Source: Pontibacter burrus (GTDB taxonomy: Bacteria; Bacteroidota; Bacteroidia; Cytophagales; Hymenobacteraceae). From it: a stretch of DNA of 64,000 nucleotides. The translations under genes were made by a program, and so were the position numbers. The notes under the pieces are model-generated. The model was not told the origin of the DNA. It ran no database searches and saw nothing but the letters and a program-made list of their open reading frames with translations. Location of the stretch: NCBI RefSeq assembly GCF_010686685.1, contig NZ_JAAGWD010000005.1:371154-435153 (forward strand). The letters are read 5' to 3'. Positions 18,169 through 27,791 of this stretch are shown here, in pieces. How positions within the stretch are numbered: the first letter of the stretch is position 1; the number at the start of each line of letters is the position of its first letter.

Positions 18169-18176
18169 TATCTTTG
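18169..18176 (+). promoter_or_regulatory. Possible -7 element for tgt
   Basis: TATCTTTG matches TAnnTTTG and lies 88 bp before the tgt ATG. A TTG upstream (18151) is at shorter than usual spacing, so only the -7 element is supported. Confidence 0.5.
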
Positions 18177-18264
18177 CGCCTTATTTCTATAAACTATAAT
18201 CCGCTGCTGGTGAGTACCTAAAACCACTAGCGGCGCCCGCTCAAATTGAGCATTAATTTACGAT

Positions 18265-19395
18265 ATGCAGTTTACCTTACTCGCAACCGATAAGCAATCC
18301 AAAGCACGCGCCGGCGTAGTGCAAACAGACCATGGCGCCATCGAAACGCCCATTTTTATGCCGGTGGGCACTGCCGGTAGCGTTAAAGCCGTGCACCAGC
18401 GAGAACTGAAAGAAGATATTAAGGCCGAGATCATCCTTGGCAATACATACCACCTGTACCTGCGCCCGGGCCTGGATGTGCTGGAAAAAGCAGGCGGCCT
18501 GCATAAATTTAATGGCTGGGACCGACCTATCCTCACTGATAGCGGTGGCTACCAGGTTTTCTCGCTGGCAGGTACGCGCAAAATAAAAGAGGAAGGCGTA
18601 AAGTTTAAGTCGCATATTGATGGCTCTTCGCTGGACTTTACACCGGAGAACGTAATGGACACGCAGCGCACGATTGGAGCCGACATTATCATGGCTTTTG
18701 ATGAGTGTACCCCCTACCCCTGCGACTATAGTTACGCCAAAAACTCGATGGAGCGCACACACCGTTGGTTGCAGCGCTGTGTGGACAGGTTCGACAGTAC
18801 CGAACCGAAGTATGGCTATTCGCAAACGCTATTTCCTATAGTTCAGGGCAGCACTTACAAAGACTTGCGTGTGCAGTCTGCTGAAACTATAGCTAGTTTT
18901 GGTAGAGAAGGGAATGCCATTGGTGGTTTATCTGTAGGTGAGCCGGCTGAGATGATGTACGAGATGACCGAAGTGGTTTGCGACATATTGCCAAAGGATA
19001 AGCCCCGTTACCTGATGGGCGTTGGTACTCCGGCTAATATTTTAGAGAACATTGCGCTGGGCGTGGATATGTTTGACTGTGTGCTGCCAACCCGAAATGC
19101 CCGAAATGGCATGCTTTTTACGACACAGGGTGTTATCAATATCCGGAATAAAAAATGGGCAGACGACTTTAGCCCCATTGATGCGGAACTGGGTGGCTAT
19201 GTAAGTACGTTTTACACCAAGGCTTATCTGCGCCACCTGATACACAGCACCGAATACCTGGCCGGCCAGATTGCCAGCGTGCATAACCTTACCTTCTATT
19301 TGTGGTTGGTAAAGCAGGCGCGCCAGCAAATACTAAACGGCACCTTCCGCGACTGGAAAGACGTGATGGTGAAAAAATTAATGACACGATTATAG
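18265..19395 (+). CDS. tgt: Queuine tRNA-ribosyltransferase
   Basis: Tgt exchanges guanine-34 of tRNAs with GUN anticodons for preQ1 on the way to queuosine. The 376-aa TIM-barrel enzyme shows PIFMPVGTAGSVKA, LGNTYHLYLRPG, LTDSGGYQVFSL with the first active-site Asp, DIIMAFDECTPYPCDY, the GGLSVGEPAEMMYEM block and the nucleophile region GVDMFDCVLPTRNARNG. The C-terminal zinc-site Cys residues of the family are not seen in the usual CxCxxC form, as in some Bacteroidota homologues. It heads a probable operon with the LptF/G and EamA genes. Three CTATAG copies occur within it. Confidence 0.95.
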   Translation: MQFTLLATDKQSKARAGVVQTDHGAIETPIFMPVGTAGSVKAVHQRELKEDIKAEIILGNTYHLYLRPGLDVLEKAGGLHKFNGWDRPILTDSGGYQVFSLAGTRKIKEEGVKFKSHIDGSSLDFTPENVMDTQRTIGADIIMAFDECTPYPCDYSYAKNSMERTHRWLQRCVDRFDSTEPKYGYSQTLFPIVQGSTYKDLRVQSAETIASFGREGNAIGGLSVGEPAEMMYEMTEVVCDILPKDKPRYLMGVGTPANILENIALGVDMFDCVLPTRNARNGMLFTTQGVINIRNKKWADDFSPIDAELGGYVSTFYTKAYLRHLIHSTEYLAGQIASVHNLTFYLWLVKQARQQILNGTFRDWKDVMVKKLMTRL

Positions 19396-19482
19396 TTAGA
19401 AAGTTGGGAAGTTAGAAAGTTAAAAAGTTACACTTTCTGCTTCACTCACTTTCTAACTTTCTAACTTATAAACTTTCTAACT
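19394..19482. repeat. Direct and inverted repeats of GTTAGAAAG before the permease gene
   Basis: Three variant copies of AGTTAGAAAGTT occupy 19394-19431 and the complementary AACTTTCTAACTT occurs from 19449 to 19482, allowing a long hairpin. The 3' arm reaches the TTG start codon of the next gene at 19483. Confidence 0.7.
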
Positions 19483-20559
19483 TTGAAGATTCTCGACTGG
19501 TACATACTGAAGAAGTTCTTGAGCACATTCGTGTTTGCAGTGCTGATATTGGTGGCAATTATTCTGGTGATTGACTTCACAGAGAAGAACGACGACTTTA
19601 TCCAGCATAATGTAGCCATTTCGGAGATCATTTTTGATTACTACATCAACCTGATACCGTTTTATGCCAACATGCTAAGTCCGATTACGGTGTTTATTGC
19701 TACCGTTTTTGTTACGGCAAAACTGGCATCGCATACCGAAATTGTGGCCATGCTCAGCAGCGGAATCAGCTTCAGAAGGTTGCTTGTACCTTATATAATT
19801 GGTGCCACCCTTATCGGTGTATCTATTTTTGGTCTGATAGGCTGGGTGATCCCGAATGCAAATAAGAAGAGTGTGGCATTCCAGGTAAAGTATGTAAAAA
19901 GCCCTTTTACTTACGACAGCCGCAACATTCATATAAAAATAGCGCCCAATGCCTATGTGTTTATGGAGAGCTATAACGTTAACGCGCATGTAGGCTATAA
20001 CTTTGCCCTTGAGGAAATAGAAGGTACTACGCTTAAAAGCAAAATCACCTCAAACAGTATTAACTGGGACGAAGAAGCCGGTAAGTGGCACATGGATTAT
20101 TATACCCTGCGCACCTTCGATGGCGAAAAAGAAACTATACTGAAGGGACAGGACCTGGATACCACCCTGAACATGCGGCCCAAAGATTTTGAGAGCACTT
20201 ATAAGCTGGAGCAGACCCTGACGCTACCTGAACTTAATAACCTGATCGATGAGAAACGCGCCCGCGGTGCCGACGACATTGAACTATACCTAGTTGAAAA
20301 GTACGAGCGTTTCAGCTATCCATTTGCCATTATCATCCTTACAGTTATCGGGGTAATTGTAAGTGCACGTAAGGCACGCGGTGGTGTCGGCGTACAGATC
20401 GCGCTTGGCTTCTTCCTGGCCTTTGTGTTTATCATATTCGTTATCACCAGCCGAAGCCTGGCCCAGGTAGGTGACATTCCACCCTATATTGCAGCCTGGA
20501 TCCCAACTATAGTTTTCAGCGGGATCGGCTTTTTACTTTATCGATATATTCCACGTTAA
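19483..20559 (+). CDS. LptF/LptG family permease (lipopolysaccharide export)
   Basis: The YjgP/YjgQ family forms the transmembrane part of the LptB2FG complex, which extracts lipopolysaccharide from the inner membrane. The 358-aa protein has three N-terminal spans (about residues 10-130), a periplasmic jellyroll region (130-265, including NIHIKIAPNAYVFMESYNVN) and three C-terminal spans (270-355). The start is TTG (19483), giving the usual N-terminus MKILDWYILKKFLSTF; no ATG is available. Whether it is LptF or LptG cannot be decided. Its stop overlaps the following ATG by one base (TTAATG). Confidence 0.9.
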   Translation: MKILDWYILKKFLSTFVFAVLILVAIILVIDFTEKNDDFIQHNVAISEIIFDYYINLIPFYANMLSPITVFIATVFVTAKLASHTEIVAMLSSGISFRRLLVPYIIGATLIGVSIFGLIGWVIPNANKKSVAFQVKYVKSPFTYDSRNIHIKIAPNAYVFMESYNVNAHVGYNFALEEIEGTTLKSKITSNSINWDEEAGKWHMDYYTLRTFDGEKETILKGQDLDTTLNMRPKDFESTYKLEQTLTLPELNNLIDEKRARGADDIELYLVEKYERFSYPFAIIILTVIGVIVSARKARGGVGVQIALGFFLAFVFIIFVITSRSLAQVGDIPPYIAAWIPTIVFSGIGFLLYRYIPR

Positions 20560-21500
20560 TGCCACGGTTTAAAGATTTTTTAGAACTCCACTTTGTAATT
20601 CTTCTGTGGGGCTTCACTGCTATATTAGGTAAGCTTATTACTATACCGGCTGTAGAGCTGGTTGCTATCCGTACTTTTTTTACAGCGCTGGCACTCGGCC
20701 TGATCATCTATAAAACGAAAGTACCTTTCTGGATGGGCCGCGTTACGGCGATGCAACTGATTGGGGTTGGTTTCCTGATAGCAGCACACTGGATTCTGTT
20801 CTTTGCAGCAGCTCGTGTGGCCTCTGTTTCTATCTGCCTGATAGGTATGGCCACCTGCAGTTTATGGACTTCCTTTCTGGAGCCTTTCTTTACGAAAAAG
20901 AAAATTAAGCCCTATGAAGTTTTCCTGGCACTGCTCATTATACTGGGGCTATACATCATCTTCCGGAACGAGACGGACCTGAGCAGTATACTAGGGCTGA
21001 GCATGGCAATCGGGTCGGCGCTGCTTGCATCGATCTTTACCATTATAAATGCCGCATTGGTTAAGAAGATACCTTCTACCACCATTACCTGCTACGAAAT
21101 GGGCGGGGCTTTCTTGGGTACAGTGCTGTTCTTGCCGGCCTACGTGTTATACTTTTCTGAAGGCGGCCAGCTGAACTTCACGCTGATCCCGATGGATTGG
21201 GTATACATGGCTATACTGGTGCTTGCCTGTACGGTGTATGCCTATACTGCCGGTGTACGCTTAATGCAGCGCATCTCGGCTTACACCATGAACCTGACCG
21301 TGAACCTGGAACCTGTTTACGGTATCATTATGGCTATCTTTATCTTTAACGAGAGTAGCCAGTTATCAGCAGAGTTTTACATGGGAGCAGCGATTATCCT
21401 GATCAGCGTGTTTATTTACCCTGTTATAAATTCGTTTGCCGAGCGACGTAAAAAATTACAGCAGGCCTTTCCAGATGAGGTAGTGCTTCGGGAAGATTAA
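20559..21500 (+). CDS. EamA/DMT family transporter
   Basis: This 313-aa protein has about ten transmembrane spans in two EamA repeats (about residues 5-140 and 150-285). Motifs include LLWGFTAILGKLITIPAVEL at the N-terminus and NLEPVYGIIMAIFIF in the second repeat, both usual in DMT exporters of metabolites or amino acids. The substrate is unknown. It is translationally coupled to the LptF/G gene (1-bp overlap). Its last 45 bp overlap the 3' end of ispE on the other strand. Confidence 0.88.
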   Translation: MPRFKDFLELHFVILLWGFTAILGKLITIPAVELVAIRTFFTALALGLIIYKTKVPFWMGRVTAMQLIGVGFLIAAHWILFFAAARVASVSICLIGMATCSLWTSFLEPFFTKKKIKPYEVFLALLIILGLYIIFRNETDLSSILGLSMAIGSALLASIFTIINAALVKKIPSTTITCYEMGGAFLGTVLFLPAYVLYFSEGGQLNFTLIPMDWVYMAILVLACTVYAYTAGVRLMQRISAYTMNLTVNLEPVYGIIMAIFIFNESSQLSAEFYMGAAIILISVFIYPVINSFAERRKKLQQAFPDEVVLRED

Positions 21501-22262
21501 TTCCGGAGCATCACCTTTAAAAATGCCGTAAACTGCCGATCCGGACCCCGTCATGGATGCATAGGCAGCACCTGCTTCGTACAGGTTTTCTTTCAACTGG
21601 GCTAGTTCGGGATATTTCGGGAACAGCGACTTTTCAAAATCATTGACCAATAGGTTTTTCCATTGTTGGATGTCCTGTTGCAGGATCTCTGCAATGGAGC
21701 TTGCTGGTTTATCTGGTGTAACTCCTCCATAAGCCTCAGCAGTTGTGATGTGGATGCCCGGGTACACTATAATGCAACTATAGCCGCTCAGGTCTATAGT
21801 TGCCGGCGTAAATACATCGCCGCGCTCAATAGCAATCACCGGTTTGTTTTCAACAAAAAAGGCGCAGTCGCTGCCCAGCTGCCGGGCATAGTTTTGCAGG
21901 CTTTCTACAGACAGATTCAGATCAAATAACTTATTCAGTATACGCAGCACAAAAGCGGCATCGGCAGAACCTCCGCCTAAGCCGGCACCCATGGGAATTA
22001 CCTTGTGCAGGTGCATGTGTACAGGTGGCAGGTTGTGTGCTTCCTCCAGCAGCTTATAAGCCTTCAGGCACAGGTTTGTATCCGGATTGCCTGGCACGGG
22101 CAGGCCACTCATTGTAAAATTATGCTCGGTGGCAGGCAAAATCTCAAGGGCATCGCACCACTGTACCGGGTAAAAGCACGACTCCAGGTTATGGAACCCG
22201 TCCGGCCTTTTTTCGATAATCTGCAGGCCTAAATTTATTTTCGCGTTGGGGAAATCAAGCAT
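21456..22262 (-). CDS. ispE: 4-diphosphocytidyl-2-C-methyl-D-erythritol kinase
   Basis: IspE phosphorylates CDP-methylerythritol in the MEP isoprenoid pathway. The 268-aa GHMP kinase begins MLDFPNAKINLGLQI (substrate-binding Asn/Lys). Its ATP loop is IPMGAGLGGGSADAAF and its C-terminal motif ASMTGSGSAVYGIF. All three are diagnostic. The gene overlaps eamA by 45 bp tail to tail, so the convergent transcripts share complementary 3' ends. Two CTATAG copies lie in the gene about 25 bp apart. Confidence 0.95.
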   Translation of the reverse strand: MLDFPNAKINLGLQIIEKRPDGFHNLESCFYPVQWCDALEILPATEHNFTMSGLPVPGNPDTNLCLKAYKLLEEAHNLPPVHMHLHKVIPMGAGLGGGSADAAFVLRILNKLFDLNLSVESLQNYARQLGSDCAFFVENKPVIAIERGDVFTPATIDLSGYSCIIVYPGIHITTAEAYGGVTPDKPASSIAEILQQDIQQWKNLLVNDFEKSLFPKYPELAQLKENLYEAGAAYASMTGSGSAVYGIFKGDAPELIFPKHYLIWKGLL

Positions 22263-22565
22263 CAGGTTTAACTATAATTACTGCAAGTAAGCAAATAACG
22301 GCTACCGAATAAACTGGTTCGGCCTTGTTTTTACTTAGAGCGATAACAGGAAAACATCGTATTACAGGCAAACATACTGAAAACTATATACGTATGCCTT
22401 ACCTGCACACACTTCTCCAACTATAACAATACACATTAACCGTATTTGGTCGTTATCAGAAGCTGCATGCTCTCTTTTAGAAAGTGCTGTGCCTGCAATA
22501 ATCTACAGTAATTTTTTCTTAAATTTTGCTTACTTGTATAGCCTAACTTCCACCATCACCCACAG
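22263..22565. other. 303-bp divergent intergenic region
   Basis: It lies between the starts of ispE (minus) and the DegT-family gene (plus) and must hold both promoters. No TAnnTTTG element at clear spacing, no hairpin and no CTATAG copy could be identified with confidence. Confidence 0.5.
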
Positions 22566-23702
22566 ATGAAGCAGATACTTTACAGACCGGGACGAATCTT
22601 CTTATCGGTGCCGCACATGGGTGGGCACGAACGCAATTATGTGCAGAAAGCGCTGGAAGATAACTGGGTATCAACTATAGGCCCGAACATACCCGGCTTT
22701 GAGCACGACATATGCCAGCACACCAATGCACAGCATGCAGTGGCTGTAAGCTCCGGCACTGCAGCGCTGCACCTGGCGCTTCGGGTACTGGGTGTAAAGC
22801 CTTCTGATGTAGTAATCTGCTCTACGCTAACGTTTGTAGCTACTGCCAACCCGATACTTTATTTGGGTGCCACCCCAGTGTTTATAGATAGCGAACCGGA
22901 AACCTGGAACATGGATCCCGTGCTACTGGAACAAGCTATAAAAGATAGCCTGTCCAAGGGCAAGAAGCCTGCCTGTATTTTACTGGTGCATCTCTATGGC
23001 ATGCCAGCTAAGCTGAAAGAGATTATGGAAATAGCCGACCGCTATGATATTCCGGTTCTGGAAGATGCTGCAGAAGCACTTGGCTCTCGATACAGCGGCC
23101 ATCAGGTGGGCACGTTTGGCAAAATCGGTGTATTCTCTTTTAACGGAAATAAGATTGTAACCACATCAGGCGGTGGAGCTATGATTACAGCCCATGAAGA
23201 ACTGGCACAGCAGGCGGAACACCTGGCACATCAGGCCAAAGACCCTGCCCCCTATTACCTGCACTCGCAGATGGGCTATAATTATATGCTGAGCAATGTA
23301 AGCGCCGGCATTGGACGTGGCCAGTTAGAAGTGCTTGAAAAAAGAGTAAAACAGCGCCGCGAAATCTATAGTTACTACTATAACCACCTGCACGAGATAG
23401 AAGGCCTGGGCTTTGTGCTGGAACCTAAAAGCTGTTTTGCAAACCGTTGGCTTACTACGGTACTGCTGCCAGAAGGTATAAATCCTGAAAGGGTACGCCA
23501 GGAGTTAGAGCACGACAACATCGAAACGCGTCCGCTGTGGAAACCCATGCATCAGCAACCGCTTTTTGCAGGCTATAGTTTCTACGGTAACGGTACCAGC
23601 GATGAGCTTTTTGCACGTGGTTTGTGCCTGCCAAGCAGCAGCAGCCTAACCGAAGAAGACCTGGATAAAGTGATACGCTCGCTGAAGCAGGCTTTGCAGT
23701 AA
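22566..23702 (+). CDS. DegT/DnrJ/EryC1/StrS family aminotransferase
   Basis: This PLP-dependent sugar aminotransferase of 378 aa likely makes an amino sugar for surface polysaccharide. The N-terminus IFLSVPHMGGHERNYV, AVSSGTAALHLALRVL, PVLEDAAEALGSRY (PLP Asp) and GVFSFNGNKIVTTSGGG (Schiff-base Lys) are the family motifs. The LegC/PseC-like subgroup is possible, but the substrate cannot be set from sequence alone. No other sugar-nucleotide genes are adjacent. The stop TAA is followed directly by ACTATAGTTTA, the region shared with the convergent gene. Confidence 0.9.
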   Translation: MKQILYRPGRIFLSVPHMGGHERNYVQKALEDNWVSTIGPNIPGFEHDICQHTNAQHAVAVSSGTAALHLALRVLGVKPSDVVICSTLTFVATANPILYLGATPVFIDSEPETWNMDPVLLEQAIKDSLSKGKKPACILLVHLYGMPAKLKEIMEIADRYDIPVLEDAAEALGSRYSGHQVGTFGKIGVFSFNGNKIVTTSGGGAMITAHEELAQQAEHLAHQAKDPAPYYLHSQMGYNYMLSNVSAGIGRGQLEVLEKRVKQRREIYSYYYNHLHEIEGLGFVLEPKSCFANRWLTTVLLPEGINPERVRQELEHDNIETRPLWKPMHQQPLFAGYSFYGNGTSDELFARGLCLPSSSSLTEEDLDKVIRSLKQALQ

Positions 23703-23703
23703 A

Positions 23704-24834
23704 CTATAGTTTACTTAATCCGCGCTCAAGGTCAGTCAGCAACTCTTCCGGCTCCTCTATGCCCACCGATAACCGGATTACGCCAGCTGTAATACCAATT
23801 TTCTGCTGCTGTTCTTTCGAGAGTGAACGGTGCGATGTGCCTAAAGGATAAGATATAGAAGTACTTACTCCTGCCAGAGAAGGTGCAAACGGAATATGCT
23901 CCAGCCCGCGCATAAACTTATTTACGGCTTCAGTATCATCCGCTATTCTAAAACTCAGCATTCCGCCATACATGCCGCCTCCCTGCTCATAAGCCAGCCT
24001 GTGTTGTGGGTGAGCACTTAGCCCCGGGTACCATACCTGCTCTACTTTCGCATGTGATGCAAGGTATTCTGCCACATCTAAAGCGTTGGCACAATGCTGC
24101 TTCATGCGCAGGCGAAGTGTTTTAAGCCCACGTGCGGCCAGCCAGCTCTCAAACGGACTCAGGTTCAGGCCATAGGTCATCATCACTTTCTGTACCCGTT
24201 GCAGGTCTTCTGCTGCCTTACATATAACTACTCCAGCTGTTACATCGCTGTGCCCCGACAAATATTTGGTAACACTATGGATCACGATATCGGCACCCAG
24301 TAGCAGTGGCTTGGTAAGAATTGGGGTAGCAAATGTATTATCGACCACCAGTTTGATGTTATGCTTCCGGGTTTGTTCGGCCAGGCGATTTATATCAAAT
24401 ACCAGCAGCAACGGATTGCTCATGGTTTCAGCCAGAAACAGGCGCGTGTTGGGCTGCACCAGCGCATCAAAACTATAGGTATCTGCGGATGGAACATAAG
24501 TAACCTCAATTCCAATCCTGCTCAGCTCCTGCGTTATCAGTACCGATGAACCTCCGTAGATCTCTTCTGCGCACAGCACATGGTCACCCGCTTTGCACAC
24601 TGCTAGAATCGCTGCCAGTATTGCCGACATTCCCGATGAAGTAACTATAGCCCCTGCTCCGCCTTCCAGCGCGTTTACTTCATTTGCCAGTTCATCTGAG
24701 TTAGGGTTGGCATACCGGCTATACATGTAGCGGTTGCCCGGCTGTTCAAAATATGTCTCCAGCTCATTCAGGTCGTTGAACGTAAATACAGAGGTCTGGT
24801 AAATTGGGGTAGCTTTTGGGGAAATAACAGGCAT
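23704..24834 (-). CDS. Trans-sulfuration family PLP enzyme (cystathionine/methionine gamma-lyase type)
   Basis: This 376-aa Cys/Met metabolism PLP enzyme acts in sulfur amino acid exchange. Markers are YSRYANPNSDELANEVNALE, TSSGMSAILAAI, VVDNTFATP and VIHSVTKYLSGHSDV with the PLP Lys. The C-terminal IRLSVGIEEPEELLTDLERG is standard. Cystathionine gamma-lyase/synthase and O-acetylhomoserine sulfhydrylase share these motifs and cannot be separated here. The stop codon TAG is itself part of a CTATAG palindrome (23704-23709), and the convergent DegT gene ends one base away. Confidence 0.88.
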   Translation of the reverse strand: MPVISPKATPIYQTSVFTFNDLNELETYFEQPGNRYMYSRYANPNSDELANEVNALEGGAGAIVTSSGMSAILAAILAVCKAGDHVLCAEEIYGGSSVLITQELSRIGIEVTYVPSADTYSFDALVQPNTRLFLAETMSNPLLLVFDINRLAEQTRKHNIKLVVDNTFATPILTKPLLLGADIVIHSVTKYLSGHSDVTAGVVICKAAEDLQRVQKVMMTYGLNLSPFESWLAARGLKTLRLRMKQHCANALDVAEYLASHAKVEQVWYPGLSAHPQHRLAYEQGGGMYGGMLSFRIADDTEAVNKFMRGLEHIPFAPSLAGVSTSISYPLGTSHRSLSKEQQQKIGITAGVIRLSVGIEEPEELLTDLERGLSKL

Positions 24835-24985
24835 AAAGCAGAATTAAGACTGCTAAAAATAAGCAGTAATTGTTATATTGCAAAGTAGTTATACTCTTCC
24901 GAAACCTGTTGCCTATTTACGGGTTTAAGTTTCTGTCAATATCAGACAGACCTCATTCTAAATACAGAGAATAAATGTAGCATCT

Positions 24986-26494
24986 ATGGATATATCTATT
25001 GAGTTAATACTTTTCAGCATTGCCATTCTTTTTTTCCTAAGCATTCTGGCCGGTAAAGCAGGCTATAAATTTGGTGTACCCGCTTTATTATTATTCCTAT
25101 CAGTAGGTATGCTTTGTGGTACCGACGGGCTTGGAATTGAATTTGAGAACATACAGTTAGCCCAAACTATAGGTACTGTCGCGCTTTGTATCATCCTTTT
25201 CTCGGGTGGTATGGATACCAAAATTTCCGAAATCAGGCCTGTTTTAGCACCAGGCGTGGTACTGGCAACTTTAGGAGTTTTGCTTACCGCGCTTTTAACC
25301 GGTTTGCTTAGCTGGTGGATATTAGGGTTGACGATGGAATCAGCAGGTATCGGGCTGGCTACAGCGCTCCTGTTAGCCGCCACTATGGCATCTACCGATT
25401 CCGCTTCGGTTTTCTCTATTCTACGGTCTAAAGGGCTCCACCTTAAAAATAACCTGCGCCCTCTGCTGGAATTGGAAAGTGGCAGTAACGACCCGATGGC
25501 TTACATCCTCACCATCACCCTGATCGAGATTGTGAAAATGGAATCGGAGCCTAATTACCTGGCTGCTACAGGCATGCTTTTAATGCAGCTGGTGATTGGG
25601 TTGGTTGCGGGTTATGTGCTGGGCAAACTGGCTGTAAAAGTTATTAATGGTGTTCAGATCGATAACAGCTCTTTGTATCCTATCCTGGTATTCACGTTCT
25701 GTATCTTCATTTTTTCTGCCACATACTTTATAAAAGGCAATGGTTACCTGGCGGTTTATATTGGTGGTCTTGTAATAGGCAATTCCAGATTTGTGCACAA
25801 GCGCTCTTCGCTCAACTTTTTTGATGGCATGGCCTGGATGAGTCAGCTGCTTATGTTCTTAACGCTTGGACTGCTTGTTAATCCCCGTGAGCTTGTTCCG
25901 ATCATCATCCCGGGGCTAATCATCAGCTTCCTGATGATCTTTATCACGCGTCCGCTAAGTGTATTTTTGTGTACACTGCCTTTCAAAAAAATGCCTCTGA
26001 AAGACAGAACTTTCGTTTCGTGGGTTGGGCTTAGAGGGGCTGTTCCGATCATTTTTGCCATACTTCCCTTAGCTGCCGATGTGCCACATGCGCGACTGAT
26101 CTTTAATATCGTGTTCTTCTGTACGCTGGTATCGCTGGTAGTGCAGGGTACTTCTCTTTCTAAAATGGCCACCTGGCTCGGCTTAAGTGAGCAGCCTAAT
26201 GCACTTAAAAAACCTGAAGATTTTGATGTGGAATTTTCAGACGAAATAAAGTCAGTGATGACGGAGCTGAGCATTACAGACCATGCCCTACGATCCGGCA
26301 ATAAACTCATGGACCTGCCCCTGCCTGAAAAAACACTTGCTGTAATGGTGAAGCGCGAAGGCAAATACTTTGTGCCAAGCGGTAAAACAGAACTTACCCT
26401 CAATGATAAGCTCCTGATCATTACCGATGACCACGATGCACTGATGGAGACCATGAAAAACCTGGGGCTTGCAGATAAACCCGCTACAACTTAA
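24986..26494 (+). CDS. Potassium/proton antiporter (NhaP2/CvrA type)
   Basis: This 502-aa CPA1-family exchanger helps balance cytoplasmic K+ and pH. About 12 transmembrane spans cover residues 5-395. TMASTDSASVFSILRSKGLHL and LLELESGSNDPMAY are the ion-binding segments with conserved Asp residues, and VSWVGLRGAVPIIFAI is the typical later helix. A cytosolic RCK_C/TrkA-C domain follows (about 420-495, LDLPLPEKTLAVMVKREGK-like in this protein). It is monocistronic and closed by a very strong hairpin. One CTATAG copy lies in the gene. Confidence 0.92.
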   Translation: MDISIELILFSIAILFFLSILAGKAGYKFGVPALLLFLSVGMLCGTDGLGIEFENIQLAQTIGTVALCIILFSGGMDTKISEIRPVLAPGVVLATLGVLLTALLTGLLSWWILGLTMESAGIGLATALLLAATMASTDSASVFSILRSKGLHLKNNLRPLLELESGSNDPMAYILTITLIEIVKMESEPNYLAATGMLLMQLVIGLVAGYVLGKLAVKVINGVQIDNSSLYPILVFTFCIFIFSATYFIKGNGYLAVYIGGLVIGNSRFVHKRSSLNFFDGMAWMSQLLMFLTLGLLVNPRELVPIIIPGLIISFLMIFITRPLSVFLCTLPFKKMPLKDRTFVSWVGLRGAVPIIFAILPLAADVPHARLIFNIVFFCTLVSLVVQGTSLSKMATWLGLSEQPNALKKPEDFDVEFSDEIKSVMTELSITDHALRSGNKLMDLPLPEKTLAVMVKREGKYFVPSGKTELTLNDKLLIITDDHDALMETMKNLGLADKPATT

Positions 26495-26504
26495 CCTTCC
26501 TGAG

Positions 26505-26550
26505 AGCCTGAGCTATAGAACTATAGTTTTACAGTTCTATAGCTCAGGCT
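26505..26550 (+). terminator. Strong terminator built from CTATAG repeats
   Basis: An 18-bp perfect stem (26505-26522 with 26533-26550) contains CTATAG in each arm, and a third copy spans the arm-loop junction. A T-rich tract follows. It is placed 10 bp after the antiporter stop. Confidence 0.8.
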
Positions 26551-26612
26551 TTTGCTTTACTCCCGGAACGATAACCTCTAGCAAACCTCCGGTTTTTGCG
26601 TAAGCAAAAGAT

Positions 26613-27674
26613 ATGGCCATATCAGATAAATCAGCAGAAACAACACGCGGCTACCAAACACTGACCATTAGTAATATAAGCGAGGAAGTTGCCGGCGTAA
26701 AGATTTTCACTTTTAACGAAACGATCTCTTATAAAGCAGGGCAATACCTTACCCTGTTGCACCATGGCCCGCATGGCGAAATAAGACGCTCTTACTCCAT
26801 CACATCGTCCCCGGTATTAAATGAACCACTTGCTATTGGTGTAAAAAGAATAGAAAATGGCTTTTACTCCCGTCGGTTAGTAGATCAAGCTAAAGTAGGT
26901 GATAAACTCCTGACAAGCGGTGCTGGTGGATTGTTCACCTTCCCTGATGACATCCAAAACTATAAACAGGTCTTTTTGCTGGCTGCAGGCAGTGGAATTA
27001 CTCCTGTCTATTCGTTATTAAAAACAGCTTTACATACCTACCCGCACCTTTCTGTAGTTCTGTTTTACAGCAACAAATCTCCTGAGCAAACTATATTTCT
27101 GCAACCGCTCCAGCAACTGGCTTCTGCTTTCCCTGATCGGTTACATATAGAGTTCGTGTACAGTAATTCTCCCGACCTGGGCAGAGCCCGTCTGCACAAA
27201 GACTACCTGTATAAACTTATCGAAAAGCTGGCCATTGCTCCCCATGACCAATTGCTCTTTTATTTATGCGGCCCGCTTAATTATATGCGTCTTTCTTCTT
27301 TTTCGCTTCGCCAGTTTGGTTTTTCTGCTAACCAGATTCGGAAGGAAGTTTTTAATGTTGATAAAACCCCGTTACCAAAGGTGGTTCCGCCAGATACGCG
27401 GGCACACAAGGTTACACTCCATATAAATGGAAAGGTCAGTCAGATCAGATGTAAATACCCGCAAAACATTCTGGCAAGCGCACGCGATGCCGGAATTGCC
27501 ATACCCTATAGTTGCGAAACCGGAAAATGCGGGAGTTGCCTTGCTAAAGTGATAAAAGGAGATGTATGGATGGCCTATAACGAAGTACTGACCGAGAATG
27601 ACCTGCAGAAAGGATTAACCCTTACCTGCGTTGGTTACCCGGTCGGAGGCGATGCAGAACTTGAAATACTATAG
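26613..27674 (+). CDS. Ferredoxin reductase-type flavoprotein with [2Fe-2S] domain (PaaE-like)
   Basis: This 353-aa NAD(P)H-dependent electron-transfer protein has three modules. The FAD domain (about residues 10-110) contains RRSYSITSSP. The NAD-binding domain (about 115-245) contains LLAAGSGITPVYSLL and CGPLNYM. The plant-type ferredoxin domain (about 265-350) contains PYSCETGKCGSCLAKV and a distant TCVG Cys, giving the C-x4-C-x2-C...C pattern. It resembles reductases of multicomponent oxygenases (PaaE, HmpX-like), but no oxygenase gene is next to it, so the partner is unknown. It is followed by a rhodanese gene about 117 bp later. Confidence 0.9.
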   Translation: MAISDKSAETTRGYQTLTISNISEEVAGVKIFTFNETISYKAGQYLTLLHHGPHGEIRRSYSITSSPVLNEPLAIGVKRIENGFYSRRLVDQAKVGDKLLTSGAGGLFTFPDDIQNYKQVFLLAAGSGITPVYSLLKTALHTYPHLSVVLFYSNKSPEQTIFLQPLQQLASAFPDRLHIEFVYSNSPDLGRARLHKDYLYKLIEKLAIAPHDQLLFYLCGPLNYMRLSSFSLRQFGFSANQIRKEVFNVDKTPLPKVVPPDTRAHKVTLHINGKVSQIRCKYPQNILASARDAGIAIPYSCETGKCGSCLAKVIKGDVWMAYNEVLTENDLQKGLTLTCVGYPVGGDAELEIL

Positions 27675-27791
27675 TTAGGTACTTTTCCTGTTGTTTTCCG
27701 TTTAATGAGCAGATACACACCATCTTCCGATCATGCTGTTGGCAGTATCGTGATGTTATGCGCTCAACATTAAACTATAAACAGTAAAACT

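Noticed and set aside
22263..22565. Possible small gene between ispE and the DegT-family gene
   Set aside because: No frame with a sensible start and composition was found.
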